A stretch of 10,199 nucleotides of DNA, from the NCBI GenBank assembly GCA_910577445.1, contig CAJTMZ010000047.1:17804-28002 (forward strand), read 5' to 3'. Shown here one piece after another: positions 1-7,117 of the stretch. The stretch comes from an uncultured Lachnospiraceae bacterium. GTDB lineage: Bacteria > Bacillota > Clostridia > Lachnospirales > Lachnospiraceae. The notes under the pieces were generated by a model. That model saw nothing but the letters and a program-made list of their open reading frames with translations. It did no database searches and was not told the origin of the DNA. Each line of letters starts with the position of its first letter. Position 1 is the first letter of the stretch. Position numbers and translations under genes: made by a program.

Positions 1-1058
1 CTGCCGGTACGGGCAAGAATGCCGAGGTACTGGAATCCACCATTGCCCATGAGCTGATGCATACCGTAATGCAGTACAATTTAACCGACGGTATGAGCGG
101 CAGAAAGGGCGAGAAATATCCTGCATGGTTTGTGGAGGGGACGGCTCAGCTTGCCGGCGGCGGTTTTACTACCGGGTGGAACAATAATCTGCTTTATTAT
201 GCCGATAAGCTTGCCGATGAAAATGATAGTAGCCAGGATGCAAATATCAGCAAGTATCTGCAGTCCTACACAATGGCGGGGCGGCCTTACGGACACGGCT
301 ATCTGGGAGCGGCCTATATTGGCTGGCTGGCAAACGGAAAAGGCGACGTATCCGGCGATAATATTGCCGCCGGAATGAACAAAGTATTTGAAGACCTTGC
401 AAAGGGCGCAAAACTGGGCGATACCATTAAGAAATATACGGGTTTGACGGAAGCCGATATCAACGCGCGGTTCCGCAGCGGAAATGTGGAGCTGACGGAA
501 TTTGTAAGAAAGCTTGCTTACGAGTCGAAGGACGGAGCCGGCTCCGTGATATCCAATTCCTTATCTGACGGCGGAGCCGGAAACAAGATTTTAAGTGGCG
601 GACACAGCAGCGGGGCGTTTGGCATAGACCCCGGTCAGATTAATGTGGATTTGACAGGCGGAGGGGCAAAGATTGGTATTCAGGTAGGAGCCGAGGCCGG
701 ACAGCACATCGAATTTGAGCTTTACCAGATGAACGCGGAAGCCCTTGGACTTTCAGATATGAACGTAAAGACCGTTGACAGCGCCAGCGACACCATCAAT
801 TCGGTGAAAAACGCGCTTGTCTATGTGAGCAATGTGAGAAGCTATTACGGCGCGATTCAGAACCGCCTGGAACATACCATTGCCAATCTGGACAACGTGG
901 TTGAAAATACAACTGCCGCTGAATCACGTATCAGGGATACCGATATTGCAAAGGAAATGGTTGACTATGCCAATGACCAGATTTTACTTCAGGCAGGACA
1001 ATCCATGCTGGCGCAGGCAAATCACAGTTCCGATTTTATACTCAGTCTGTTGGGTTAA
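1..1058 (+). CDS. Flagellinolysin-type flagellin: metallopeptidase domain plus flagellin C-terminus (5' partial)
   Basis: This is the 3' part of a flagellin whose variable central region is a zinc metallopeptidase; the reading frame is open from base 3 and the N-terminal D0/D1 lies outside the window. Counting visible residues from base 3, HELMH (His16, Glu17, His20; bases 48-62) is an HExxH zinc motif. Glu45 in WFVEGTAQLAGG (bases 135-137) is the likely third zinc ligand. This H-E-H plus W..EG.A layout is that of gluzincin 'peptidase MA-like' enzymes. A helical tail follows to about base 530, then a Gly/Ser-rich stretch. From about base 670 the protein is ordinary flagellin: GIQVGAEAGQ, then the D1/D0 C-terminal helices with QNRLEHTIANLDN, AESRIRDTDIAKEMV and terminal LSLLG. 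Known flagellinolysins (clostridia) are exported and built into the filament, where they cleave proteins. Export, assembly and activity here are inferred. Both catalytic motif and assembly domain look intact. Confidence 0.88.
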   Translation, partial: AGTGKNAEVLESTIAHELMHTVMQYNLTDGMSGRKGEKYPAWFVEGTAQLAGGGFTTGWNNNLLYYADKLADENDSSQDANISKYLQSYTMAGRPYGHGYLGAAYIGWLANGKGDVSGDNIAAGMNKVFEDLAKGAKLGDTIKKYTGLTEADINARFRSGNVELTEFVRKLAYESKDGAGSVISNSLSDGGAGNKILSGGHSSGAFGIDPGQINVDLTGGGAKIGIQVGAEAGQHIEFELYQMNAEALGLSDMNVKTVDSASDTINSVKNALVYVSNVRSYYGAIQNRLEHTIANLDNVVENTTAAESRIRDTDIAKEMVDYANDQILLQAGQSMLAQANHSSDFILSLLG

Positions 1059-1088
1059 CAGGTTGACTCTGGAAAGGAGTTTGAGTAA

Positions 1089-1466
1089 ATGGGTGCAATT
1101 GTAAAAATATCCTGTACGTCATGTGATTCCCAATGGACGCGCCAGACGGGATGCGGAATCTTACACGGAACATTAAGCGCAGTTAAAGGCTTTTTTCCGG
1201 AGAGAACAAGACAAAAGCTTGACGCTTATGAAGCGGATACAGAACTTCCGATGTTTGATTTCGGCTATCGGTTAGCTGTCTGCGAGGGATGCGGCGAGGT
1301 TGTAAGCGTACCGGTGATTAAACTGCTGGACAAAGGCAAAGAATACACTGGCGTTTGTGAGAAATGCGGCGGACAGGCAGAATTAATTGATAATATCGGC
1401 GAAACGAAGTGCCCGGTATGTCATAAACTTTCTCTTTCGGAAGAGGATTACGGATTCTGGGACTGA
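1089..1466 (+). CDS. Small four-CxxC zinc-ribbon protein
   Basis: A 125-residue cytosolic protein with no signal peptide or membrane segment. Four CxxC pairs are visible: Cys9/12, Cys65/68, Cys90/93 and Cys108/111. They probably form two zinc ribbons, the first split by a basic 50-residue insert (Cys9/12 with Cys65/68) and the second compact (Cys90/93 with Cys108/111). An extra Cys22 lies in the insert. The start is supported by AAAGGAG at 1073-1079, 9 bases upstream. The gene lies 30 bases after the peptidase-flagellin stop, in the same direction and with no terminator between, so it is probably co-transcribed. I do not recognise a named family. Zinc or iron binding is inferred from the cysteine spacing. 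It could be a nucleic-acid- or protein-binding adaptor, and nothing in the sequence ties it to flagella apart from position. Confidence 0.8.
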   Translation: MGAIVKISCTSCDSQWTRQTGCGILHGTLSAVKGFFPERTRQKLDAYEADTELPMFDFGYRLAVCEGCGEVVSVPVIKLLDKGKEYTGVCEKCGGQAELIDNIGETKCPVCHKLSLSEEDYGFWD

Positions 1467-1505
1467 ACGACAGGCAGTTGAAAATTAAAGGAAAAATATA
1501 CAATG

Positions 1506-1537
1506 AACGGGAGATTCCAGAGAAGGAATCTCCCGTT
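1506..1537. terminator. Hairpin terminator between convergent genes
   Basis: A perfect 13-bp inverted repeat, AACGGGAGATTCC (1506-1518) and GGAATCTCCCGTT (1525-1537), encloses a 6-base loop. It sits between the stop of the zinc-ribbon gene (1466) and the stop of the minus-strand permease gene (1543). A T-rich run follows on both sides: TTTTTCTTTTT from about 1547 on the + strand and TATATTTTTCC after the stem on the - strand. Both are offset by roughly 8-9 bases from the stem, so termination may be imperfect. It most likely serves both converging transcripts. Confidence 0.75.
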
Positions 1538-1542
1538 TGCGT

Positions 1543-2388
1543 TCAGTTTTTCTTTTTGTAGAGGTGTTCCAGCCATTGGATTAACTGGTACAGCGCCATG
1601 GCAATCACACATAGAATGATGATGGAGGTAATCACCATATTTAACTGAAAGACCTGCGAACCGTATATAATCAGATATCCAAGCCCCCGCCTGGCGGCCA
1701 GAAACTCCCCGATAATCACACCCACGAGCGCAAGGCCGATATTCACCTTCATATTGCTCAATAAAACCGGCACACAGGAGGGCAGAACCACCTTATGAAA
1801 AGCGTCGAACCTGCTGCCGCCAAGCGTATAGATGAGCTTTAGTTTTTCGGCGTCAACATGCCGGAAACCGGCGTAGAGGCTGATAACCGAGCCGAAAATC
1901 GCCACGGAAATCCCGGCTACAATGATGGTATTGACGCCGGTGCCCAGCCATACGATAAAAAGCGGCGCGAGAGCGGATTTCGGAAGACTGTTCAGCACCA
2001 CAAGGTAAGGCTCGGAAATCTCCGAAAGCGTTTTGGAATACCACAGAGCCGTGGCGGCAAGGATGGAAATTACGGTGATAAGCAAAAAACTGAGCAGTGT
2101 TTCCAGCAGTGTGATTCCGGTATGGGTGAAGAAAGAGCCGTCAAGTATCATCTTTAAAAAGCAGGAAAATACCATGCTGGGACTGCTGAAGAAAAAGGTG
2201 TCAATCATTCCCGTCCGTCCAGCCGTCTCCCATAGGGCAAGAAACAGCGCCAAAATGAAAAGCCGTAGCAGGGTAATGGCATGGTGATGTCTGTGATGAT
2301 TTTTTATATACAGTTCCTGGGCGGTCAGAGCCTTTGGGCTTTTAGCGTCATTCCCGGAAGTTTTATCCGTCTTCCTTTGCATATTCAT
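1543..2388 (-). CDS. ABC transporter permease, SsuC/TauC/ThiX-like
   Basis: An inner-membrane permease of a type I ABC importer (BPD_transp_1 fold), 281 residues. It has a cytoplasmic N-terminus of about 38 residues and about six hydrophobic segments, near residues 39-55, 68-82, 92-117, 139-174, 215-232 and 250-270. The coupling (EAA-type) loop is around LGGSRFDAFHKVVLP (189-203). NSLPKSALAPLFIVWLG and GEFLAARRGLGYLI are typical of the nitrate/sulfonate/taurine/thiamine-precursor permease family. The chosen ATG at 2388 has AGGAGA 6-7 bases upstream. An in-frame ATG at 2427 would add 13 residues but lies deeper inside the ATPase gene and has no comparable site. The gene overlaps the upstream ATPase gene by 26 bases, so the two are translationally coupled. 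An odd cluster HHRHHH occurs at residues 31-36. The substrate is unknown; sulfonate, taurine or a pyrimidine precursor are possibilities. Confidence 0.88.
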   Translation of the reverse strand: MNMQRKTDKTSGNDAKSPKALTAQELYIKNHHRHHHAITLLRLFILALFLALWETAGRTGMIDTFFFSSPSMVFSCFLKMILDGSFFTHTGITLLETLLSFLLITVISILAATALWYSKTLSEISEPYLVVLNSLPKSALAPLFIVWLGTGVNTIIVAGISVAIFGSVISLYAGFRHVDAEKLKLIYTLGGSRFDAFHKVVLPSCVPVLLSNMKVNIGLALVGVIIGEFLAARRGLGYLIIYGSQVFQLNMVITSIIILCVIAMALYQLIQWLEHLYKKKN

Positions 2389-3148
2389 CAGAAATCTCCT
2401 TCCATAATAAATTAAATAAATCGCCAAATTCCGGCGCGCTTCTCGCGGCGAGGGGCGCGTCGTCCGGAATGGTAAGATGTACCGGAATGTTGTTTTTAAC
2501 GGTGGCAGGCCGTCTGGAAAGCACCAGGATTCTGTCGGCTAAGGAAAGCGCTTCCGACAAATCGTGGGTAATCAATATGGCAGAGATGCCGGAGGCCCTT
2601 ATGATGTTGCCGATATCCGCGGAAACCATAAGCCTTGTTTGATAGTCAAGGGCGCTGAAAGGTTCATCCAAAAGGAGCAGTCCGGGTTCCATCACCATGG
2701 TTCTGATAAGGGCCGCCCTCTGTTTCATGCCGCCGGATAATTCCCCCGGTTTTTTGTCCTTAAATTTCAGCAGTCCGTAGTCGGACAAAAGCTTTAGGGC
2801 CAGCTCCTTTTTTTCTTCTGTCAGGGAATGGCTTATTTCGGGCCCTAACAGGATATTGCGCCATATGGTGCGCCATTCCAGCAAATGGTCCTGCTGAAGC
2901 ATGTATCCAATCCGCACCTTTTCTTTTTCATTCAGGATGATTTCGCCGGATTCCGGCTCAAGGAGACCGGCGATAATTGACAGCAGAGTGGATTTCCCAC
3001 AGCCGCTTGGCCCTACAATGGCCAAAAATTCTCCCTTATTGACACAAAAGGATATATCCGTCAACGCTCTGGTTTCACCGTTTAAACTGTGATAAGAAAA
3101 GCAGATATTTTTGCATTCCAAAACAGGCTGATTCATAGTTTCCCTCAT
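2363..3148 (-). CDS. ABC transporter ATP-binding protein, SsuB/TauB/ThiZ-like
   Basis: The cytosolic ATPase that drives the adjacent permease, 261 residues, the normal length for this family. All nucleotide-binding motifs are intact: Walker A GPSGCGKST (46-54), a Q-loop at Gln85/86, signature LSGGMKQR (137-144), Walker B LLLLDE (157-162), D-loop SALD (165-168) and switch His195 in ITHD. The A-loop aromatic is probably Tyr19. The start is uncertain: ATG at 3148 gives MRETMNQ, while ATG at 3136 (Met5) has GAGGGA just upstream and may be the true start. It is the first gene of a two-gene minus-strand operon transcribed away from argH. A possible promoter on the minus strand is TTCACA (3204-3199), a 17-base spacer and TAAATT (3181-3176), only a fair match. 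No substrate-binding protein gene accompanies the pair inside the window. Confidence 0.9.
   Translation of the reverse strand: MRETMNQPVLECKNICFSYHSLNGETRALTDISFCVNKGEFLAIVGPSGCGKSTLLSIIAGLLEPESGEIILNEKEKVRIGYMLQQDHLLEWRTIWRNILLGPEISHSLTEEKKELALKLLSDYGLLKFKDKKPGELSGGMKQRAALIRTMVMEPGLLLLDEPFSALDYQTRLMVSADIGNIIRASGISAILITHDLSEALSLADRILVLSRRPATVKNNIPVHLTIPDDAPLAARSAPEFGDLFNLLWKEISDEYAKEDG
2395..2400 (-). promoter_or_regulatory. Ribosome binding site fixing the permease start
   Basis: On the minus strand AGGAGA lies inside the end of the ATPase gene, 6 bases before ATG at 2388. It selects the 281-residue permease start over the in-frame upstream ATG at 2427 and indicates coupled translation. Confidence 0.7.
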
Positions 3149-3177
3149 TTCCGCGCTGTTTTTCTTTATAAATATAA

Positions 3178-3205
3178 TTTATGTAAATTCGACATTTATG
3201 TGAAT
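3178..3205. repeat. Paired 11-bp direct repeat, possible operator
   Basis: TTTATGTAAAT (3178-3188) recurs as TTTATGTGAAT (3195-3205), 10 of 11 bases identical, with a 17-bp period. The pair lies just upstream of the argH -35 and also upstream of the divergent ABC operon. The second copy extends to TGTGAATAAA, which resembles one half of a Bacillus-type arginine (ARG) box, CATGAATAAA. The other palindromic half is not evident. A regulator site is inference only, and AT-rich DNA gives such matches by chance. Confidence 0.35.
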
Positions 3206-3212
3206 AAAGTAA

Positions 3213-3241
3213 TTGAAAAGCGAATGGAAATATGCTAATAT
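3213..3241 (+). promoter_or_regulatory. Sigma-A promoter of argH operon with extended -10
   Basis: TTGAAA (3213-3218) and TAATAT (3236-3241) are separated by exactly 17 bases. A TG dinucleotide at 3233-3234, one base before the -10, gives an extended -10. Transcription would start near 3248, about 25 bases before the argH ATG at 3274. This is the only good plus-strand promoter I see before the argH-asd-ATPase-topB run and probably drives all of it. Confidence 0.65.
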
Positions 3242-3261
3242 CAAATGCATATTTAATAAAT

Positions 3262-3266
3262 GGAGG
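3262..3266 (+). promoter_or_regulatory. Ribosome binding site fixing the argH start
   Basis: GGAGG lies 7 bases before ATG at 3274. An in-frame ATG at 3232 is rejected because it falls between the promoter elements, so it would not be on the transcript, and it lacks such a site. Confidence 0.8.
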
Positions 3267-3273
3267 AAATGAT

Positions 3274-4680
3274 ATGGCGCAGCTTTGGGGCGGAAGATTC
3301 ACAAAGGAAACGGATGAGCTTGTATACCGTTTTAACGCATCCATTACCTTTGACAAAAAGCTCTTTGAACAGGATATAGAGGGAAGCATTGCCCACGTTG
3401 TGATGCTGGAAAAGCAGGGAATCCTTACCTGTAAAGAAAAGGACGAGATTGTAAAGGGTCTGACCGGAATACGGAAGGACGTGGAGGAGGGCAGGCTTGC
3501 CATCACCGATGAATATGAAGATATCCACAGCTTTGTGGAAGCGGTTCTCACGAAAAGAATCGGAGAGTCCGGCAAAAAGCTCCATACGGGAAGAAGCCGG
3601 AACGACCAGGTGGCGCTCGATATGAAGCTTTATGTGAGAGGGAAGGTTGTGCAGACGGCCGTACACTTAGAGGAGCTGCTTAAAACCCTTCTGTCCATTA
3701 TGGAAAATAATCTCACTACCTTTATGCCGGGATTTACCCATCTGCAAAAGGCGCAGCCTACCACGCTGGCTCATCATTTCGGCGCGTATTTTGAAATGTT
3801 CAAGCGGGATGTTTTGCGGCTTTCGGATATTTATAAAAGAATGAATTACTGTCCTTTAGGCTCGGGCGCTTTCGCCGGAACCACCTATCCTTTAGAGCGC
3901 GCTTACACCGCGTCGCTTCTGGGGTTTGAGGGGCCTACGTTAAACAGCATGGATTCCGTGGCGGACAGGGATTATATTATCGAATTTTTGTCGGCTTTAT
4001 CCACGATTATGATGCATTTAAGCCGGTTTTCGGAGGAGATTATTATCTGGAATTCCAATGAGTACCGCTTTGTGGAGATAGACGACGGTTTTTCCACGGG
4101 AAGCAGTATTATGCCTCAGAAAAAGAACCCTGATATTGCGGAGTTGGTGCGGGGCAAAACGGGTCGGGTTTACGGAGCGCTGATAGCGATACTGACCACA
4201 ATGAAGGGACTTCCCCTGGCCTATAATAAGGATATGCAGGAGGATAAGGAGGTCACCTTTGACGCCATAGAAACTGTGGAGAACTGTCTGGTTTTGTTTA
4301 ACGGCATGCTTTCCACCATGAAATTCCGCCGCAATATTATGGAAGAAAGCGCGAAGAGGGGCTTTACCAACGCGACGGACGCAGCCGATTATCTGGTTGG
4401 CAGAGGGGTTCCTTTCAGGGACGCCCACGGAATTATCGGCCAGATTGTTCTTTACTGTATCGAAAAAAACTGCAGTATCGACGAGCTTGGCCTTGAGGAG
4501 TTAAAGAGTTTTTCGGAGGTTTTCGAGGGAGATATTTATGAGGCTGTGAGCCTTAAAGCATGTGTGGAGAGGCGGCTTACAATGGGAGCCCCCGGAAGTA
4601 AGGCGATGGAAGAAGTGATTCAAATGAATAAAGATTTTCTTGCCCGGATATGGACGAAGGAGGAGGATAAAAATGAGTGA
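3274..4680 (+). CDS. argH: Argininosuccinate lyase
   Basis: Cytosolic enzyme of the last step of arginine synthesis, splitting argininosuccinate to arginine and fumarate; homotetramer in the fumarase/aspartase superfamily. The protein has 468 residues, a typical length, starting MAQLWGGRF. Family landmarks are present: HTGRSRNDQ (104-112), the catalytic His156 in THLQ followed by AQPTTLAHH, and the superfamily signature loop GSSIMPQKKNP (276-286) with its catalytic serine, then AYNKDMQEDKE. No argG (argininosuccinate synthase) neighbours it here, so arginine genes are probably split between loci. It is the first gene of a tight plus-strand cluster, and its stop overlaps the asd start (ATGAGTGA). 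Paired direct repeats near the promoter could mediate arginine control, but this is inferred. Confidence 0.97.
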   Translation: MAQLWGGRFTKETDELVYRFNASITFDKKLFEQDIEGSIAHVVMLEKQGILTCKEKDEIVKGLTGIRKDVEEGRLAITDEYEDIHSFVEAVLTKRIGESGKKLHTGRSRNDQVALDMKLYVRGKVVQTAVHLEELLKTLLSIMENNLTTFMPGFTHLQKAQPTTLAHHFGAYFEMFKRDVLRLSDIYKRMNYCPLGSGAFAGTTYPLERAYTASLLGFEGPTLNSMDSVADRDYIIEFLSALSTIMMHLSRFSEEIIIWNSNEYRFVEIDDGFSTGSSIMPQKKNPDIAELVRGKTGRVYGALIAILTTMKGLPLAYNKDMQEDKEVTFDAIETVENCLVLFNGMLSTMKFRRNIMEESAKRGFTNATDAADYLVGRGVPFRDAHGIIGQIVLYCIEKNCSIDELGLEELKSFSEVFEGDIYEAVSLKACVERRLTMGAPGSKAMEEVIQMNKDFLARIWTKEEDKNE

Positions 4681-5755
4681 AAAATTAAAAGTTGGTATTT
4701 TAGGCGGAACAGGTATGGTAGGACAGCGGTTCATTTCCCTTCTGGAAAACCATCCCTGGTTTGAGGTGACGACCGTTGCGGCAAGCGAGAGGTCTGCAGG
4801 CAAAACCTATGAGGAGGCAGTGGGGGGACGCTGGAAAATGACTTCGCCCATGCCGGAGGCTGTAAAAAAGCTTGTGGTTATGAACGTAAACGAGGTGGAA
4901 AAGGTGGCGGCCGGGGTTGACTTTGTATTCAGCGCCGTTGACATGAGCAAGGAAGAGATTAAAAAGATAGAGGAAGCTTATGCGAAAACCGAAACGCCGG
5001 TGGTTTCCAACAATTCCGCACACAGGTGGACTCCCGACGTACCTATGATGGTTCCCGAAATCAATCCGGAGCACATGAAGGTAATAGAGTTTCAGAAAAA
5101 GCGGCTTGGCACCACAAAGGGATTCGTTGCGGTAAAGCCTAACTGTTCCATCCAGAGTTATGCGCCCGTGCTGACGGCGTGGAAGGAGTTTGAGCCGTAT
5201 GAGGTGGTGGCAACCACTTATCAGGCGATTTCAGGAGCCGGGAAAACCTTTAAGGATTGGCCGGAAATGGTGGAAAATGTGATTCCCTATATCGGTGGCG
5301 AGGAGGAAAAAAGCGAAAAAGAGCCTCTTCGTATCTGGGGAGAGGTAGCGGACGGCGTGATTGTTCCGGCGCAGTCGCCTCTTATCACATGCCAGTGTAT
5401 CAGGGTTCCCGTCCTTGACGGACACACGGCGGCTGTTTTTGTGAAGTTCAGAAAACAGCCCACCAAAGAACAGCTTATCGAAAAACTGGTTTCCTATAAG
5501 GGACAGCCTCAGGAACTGGCGCTTCCCAGCGCGCCGAAGCAGTTTATCCAGTATCTGGAGGAGGATAACCGTCCCCAGGTCCGGGCGGATGTGGATTTTG
5601 AAAACGGAATGGGAATCAGTGTGGGACGGATTCGCAAAGACAGCGTCTATGACTGGAAGTTTGTGGGACTTTCCCACAATACGGTGCGGGGCGCGGCCGG
5701 AGGCGCGGTGCTTTGCGCGGAGCTTTTAAAAGCGGAAGGATATATAGGAGTTTAA
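4673..5755 (+). CDS. asd: Aspartate-semialdehyde dehydrogenase, archaeal/fungal type
   Basis: Reduces aspartyl phosphate to aspartate semialdehyde with NADPH, the branch point to lysine/diaminopimelate, threonine and methionine. 360 residues. The N-terminal NADP-binding Rossmann motif is GGTGMVGQRF (11-20), followed by AASERSAGK, as in the Methanococcus-type enzyme. The nucleophile is Cys158 in PNCSIQSY and the acid/base histidine is His251 in DGHTAAVFVKF. The C-terminal GRIRKDSVYDWKFVGLSHNT then NTVRGAAGG is also typical of this class rather than of the E. coli type. ATG at 4673 is chosen because AGGAGG (4661-4666) lies 6 bases upstream. An in-frame ATG at 4640 would add an implausible Arg-rich leader. 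The start overlaps the argH stop by 8 bases, so translation is coupled. Confidence 0.96.
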   Translation: MSEKLKVGILGGTGMVGQRFISLLENHPWFEVTTVAASERSAGKTYEEAVGGRWKMTSPMPEAVKKLVVMNVNEVEKVAAGVDFVFSAVDMSKEEIKKIEEAYAKTETPVVSNNSAHRWTPDVPMMVPEINPEHMKVIEFQKKRLGTTKGFVAVKPNCSIQSYAPVLTAWKEFEPYEVVATTYQAISGAGKTFKDWPEMVENVIPYIGGEEEKSEKEPLRIWGEVADGVIVPAQSPLITCQCIRVPVLDGHTAAVFVKFRKQPTKEQLIEKLVSYKGQPQELALPSAPKQFIQYLEEDNRPQVRADVDFENGMGISVGRIRKDSVYDWKFVGLSHNTVRGAAGGAVLCAELLKAEGYIGV

Positions 5756-7117
5756 ATGTTTGCAGGGCGAAATTACGAGCTTCAATATTTAAATACATAT
5801 TATGAGCGGGCAGGCAGTCAGATTATGGTACTCTACGGAGAAAAAAACGTGGGGAAAACCGCTTTGCTTACCCGTTTTACAAAAGACAAGCCCGGTTATT
5901 ACTACCGGGCTCGTTCCGCTTCCGAGAGGGAACAGCGTTTCCAGTGGGGAAGGGAATTGAATGCGGCAACAAATGATGAAGCACGGTATCCTTCTTTTTC
6001 GGAAATATTCACCATGATTCCGGACGCGGATGACCGGAAAAAAGTTATTGTGATTGATGAATTTCAGAATATCGTCAAAGCAGGCGGCGGGTTTATGAAA
6101 GAATTGTGCGCCTATGTGCGGAGCAGGAAGGAATTGCCGGTGCTTGTGATTTTGGTCAGTTCCTCCATCGGGTGGGTGGAAAACAGCATGATAATCAGAA
6201 TCGGAGAGGCGGCCTACGAGCTTTCGGGGTTTTTCAAAATAAAGGAATTGAGTTTCGGCGCGCTGCTGGACTTTTTTCCCAGATTTACCATGAATCAATG
6301 TGTGGAGACTTATGCCGTTCTTGGCGGAGTGCCGGGGCTGTGGAAGCATTTTGACGATAAACTTGACATAAAGGAAAATATCTGCAGATATATTCTTAAT
6401 AAGAACGCTTTCCTGCACGAAGAAGGACTGCGGATTGTGGAGGAAGAACTGCGGGAAACCGGAATATACAATACGATTCTTGCCGCAATAGCGGCGGGAA
6501 AGCATAAATTGAACGACTTGTACCATCACACGGAGTTTTCCAGGGCAAAGATTAGCGTATACCTGAAAAATCTGATGGAACTTGAGCTTGTGGAAAAGGT
6601 TTTTTCCTATGATACGGAAGGGAAAGCAAACACACAGAAGGGCATTTACCGTATCAGCAATCATTTTGTGCATTTTTATTTTACCTTTATATATCCTCAT
6701 TTAAGCGATATCGAAAGGCTTGACGAAAAGGCCTTCTTTGAAAGGTATATTGAGCCTTACTTTGACCGCTACGTGGCCGGATGCTTTAAGCTGGTCTGCA
6801 AGGAGTACATAGAGGAATGGAACCGGGCCGGCGAGCTTCCCATAAAGGTGGAACGAATCGGGGAATGGGTCGGAAAAACGGGCACCATTGATTTTGTGGC
6901 GCAAAACGAAAGCGGGGAAACGCTTCTTGGAATCTGCAACTGGGAAAAACCGGCAATGGAATATGAGGATTATGAGAGACTTCTTTCCTGTGCGGAAAAG
7001 GCAAAGCTGGGAACGGAGCATATTTATCTGTTTTCCAGCCACCGTTTTGACGAAAAGCTGCGGATGGAAGCCGGAAAAAATGCAGAAATCAAATTGTTTG
7101 GAATGGATACTATGTAA
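5756..7117 (+). CDS. ATPase_2/DUF234 family protein (archaeal ATPase type)
   Basis: A 453-residue cytosolic STAND-like P-loop ATPase. The N-terminal ATPase_2 domain (about 1-210) has Walker A GEKNVGKT (28-35) and Walker B VIVIDEFQ with Asp101/Glu102. A winged-helix-like segment lies around 245-300 (SRAKISVYLKNLMELELVEKV). The C-terminal DUF234 region (about 320-453) is related to PD-(D/E)XK nucleases. Asp379 (TIDFVA) is kept, but the usual E-x-K strand appears as GICNW (392-396), lacking both acidic residue and lysine, so nuclease activity is doubtful. The ATG directly abuts the asd stop (TAAATG), with AGGAG (5746-5750) 5 bases upstream. The end overlaps topB by one base (TAATG). No substrate or partner of this family is firmly established. 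The coupling to topB suggests a DNA-related or shared-regulation role, which is inference. Confidence 0.85.
   Translation: MFAGRNYELQYLNTYYERAGSQIMVLYGEKNVGKTALLTRFTKDKPGYYYRARSASEREQRFQWGRELNAATNDEARYPSFSEIFTMIPDADDRKKVIVIDEFQNIVKAGGGFMKELCAYVRSRKELPVLVILVSSSIGWVENSMIIRIGEAAYELSGFFKIKELSFGALLDFFPRFTMNQCVETYAVLGGVPGLWKHFDDKLDIKENICRYILNKNAFLHEEGLRIVEEELRETGIYNTILAAIAAGKHKLNDLYHHTEFSRAKISVYLKNLMELELVEKVFSYDTEGKANTQKGIYRISNHFVHFYFTFIYPHLSDIERLDEKAFFERYIEPYFDRYVAGCFKLVCKEYIEEWNRAGELPIKVERIGEWVGKTGTIDFVAQNESGETLLGICNWEKPAMEYEDYERLLSCAEKAKLGTEHIYLFSSHRFDEKLRMEAGKNAEIKLFGMDTM

Noticed and set aside
3232..3273. Upstream in-frame start for argH
   Set aside because: It lies within the promoter, overlapping the -10, whereas ATG at 3274 has GGAGG at ideal spacing and the family's usual N-terminus.
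3149..3273. Possible riboswitch (for example TPP) before the ABC operon
   Set aside because: The minus-strand leader is short and AT-rich and shows none of the conserved TPP or S-box elements.
5789..6700. Long open frame (about 300 codons) on the minus strand
   Set aside because: It lies wholly antisense to the ATPase/DUF234 gene, whose motifs are unambiguous. The translation has no recognisable domain and no good ribosome site.
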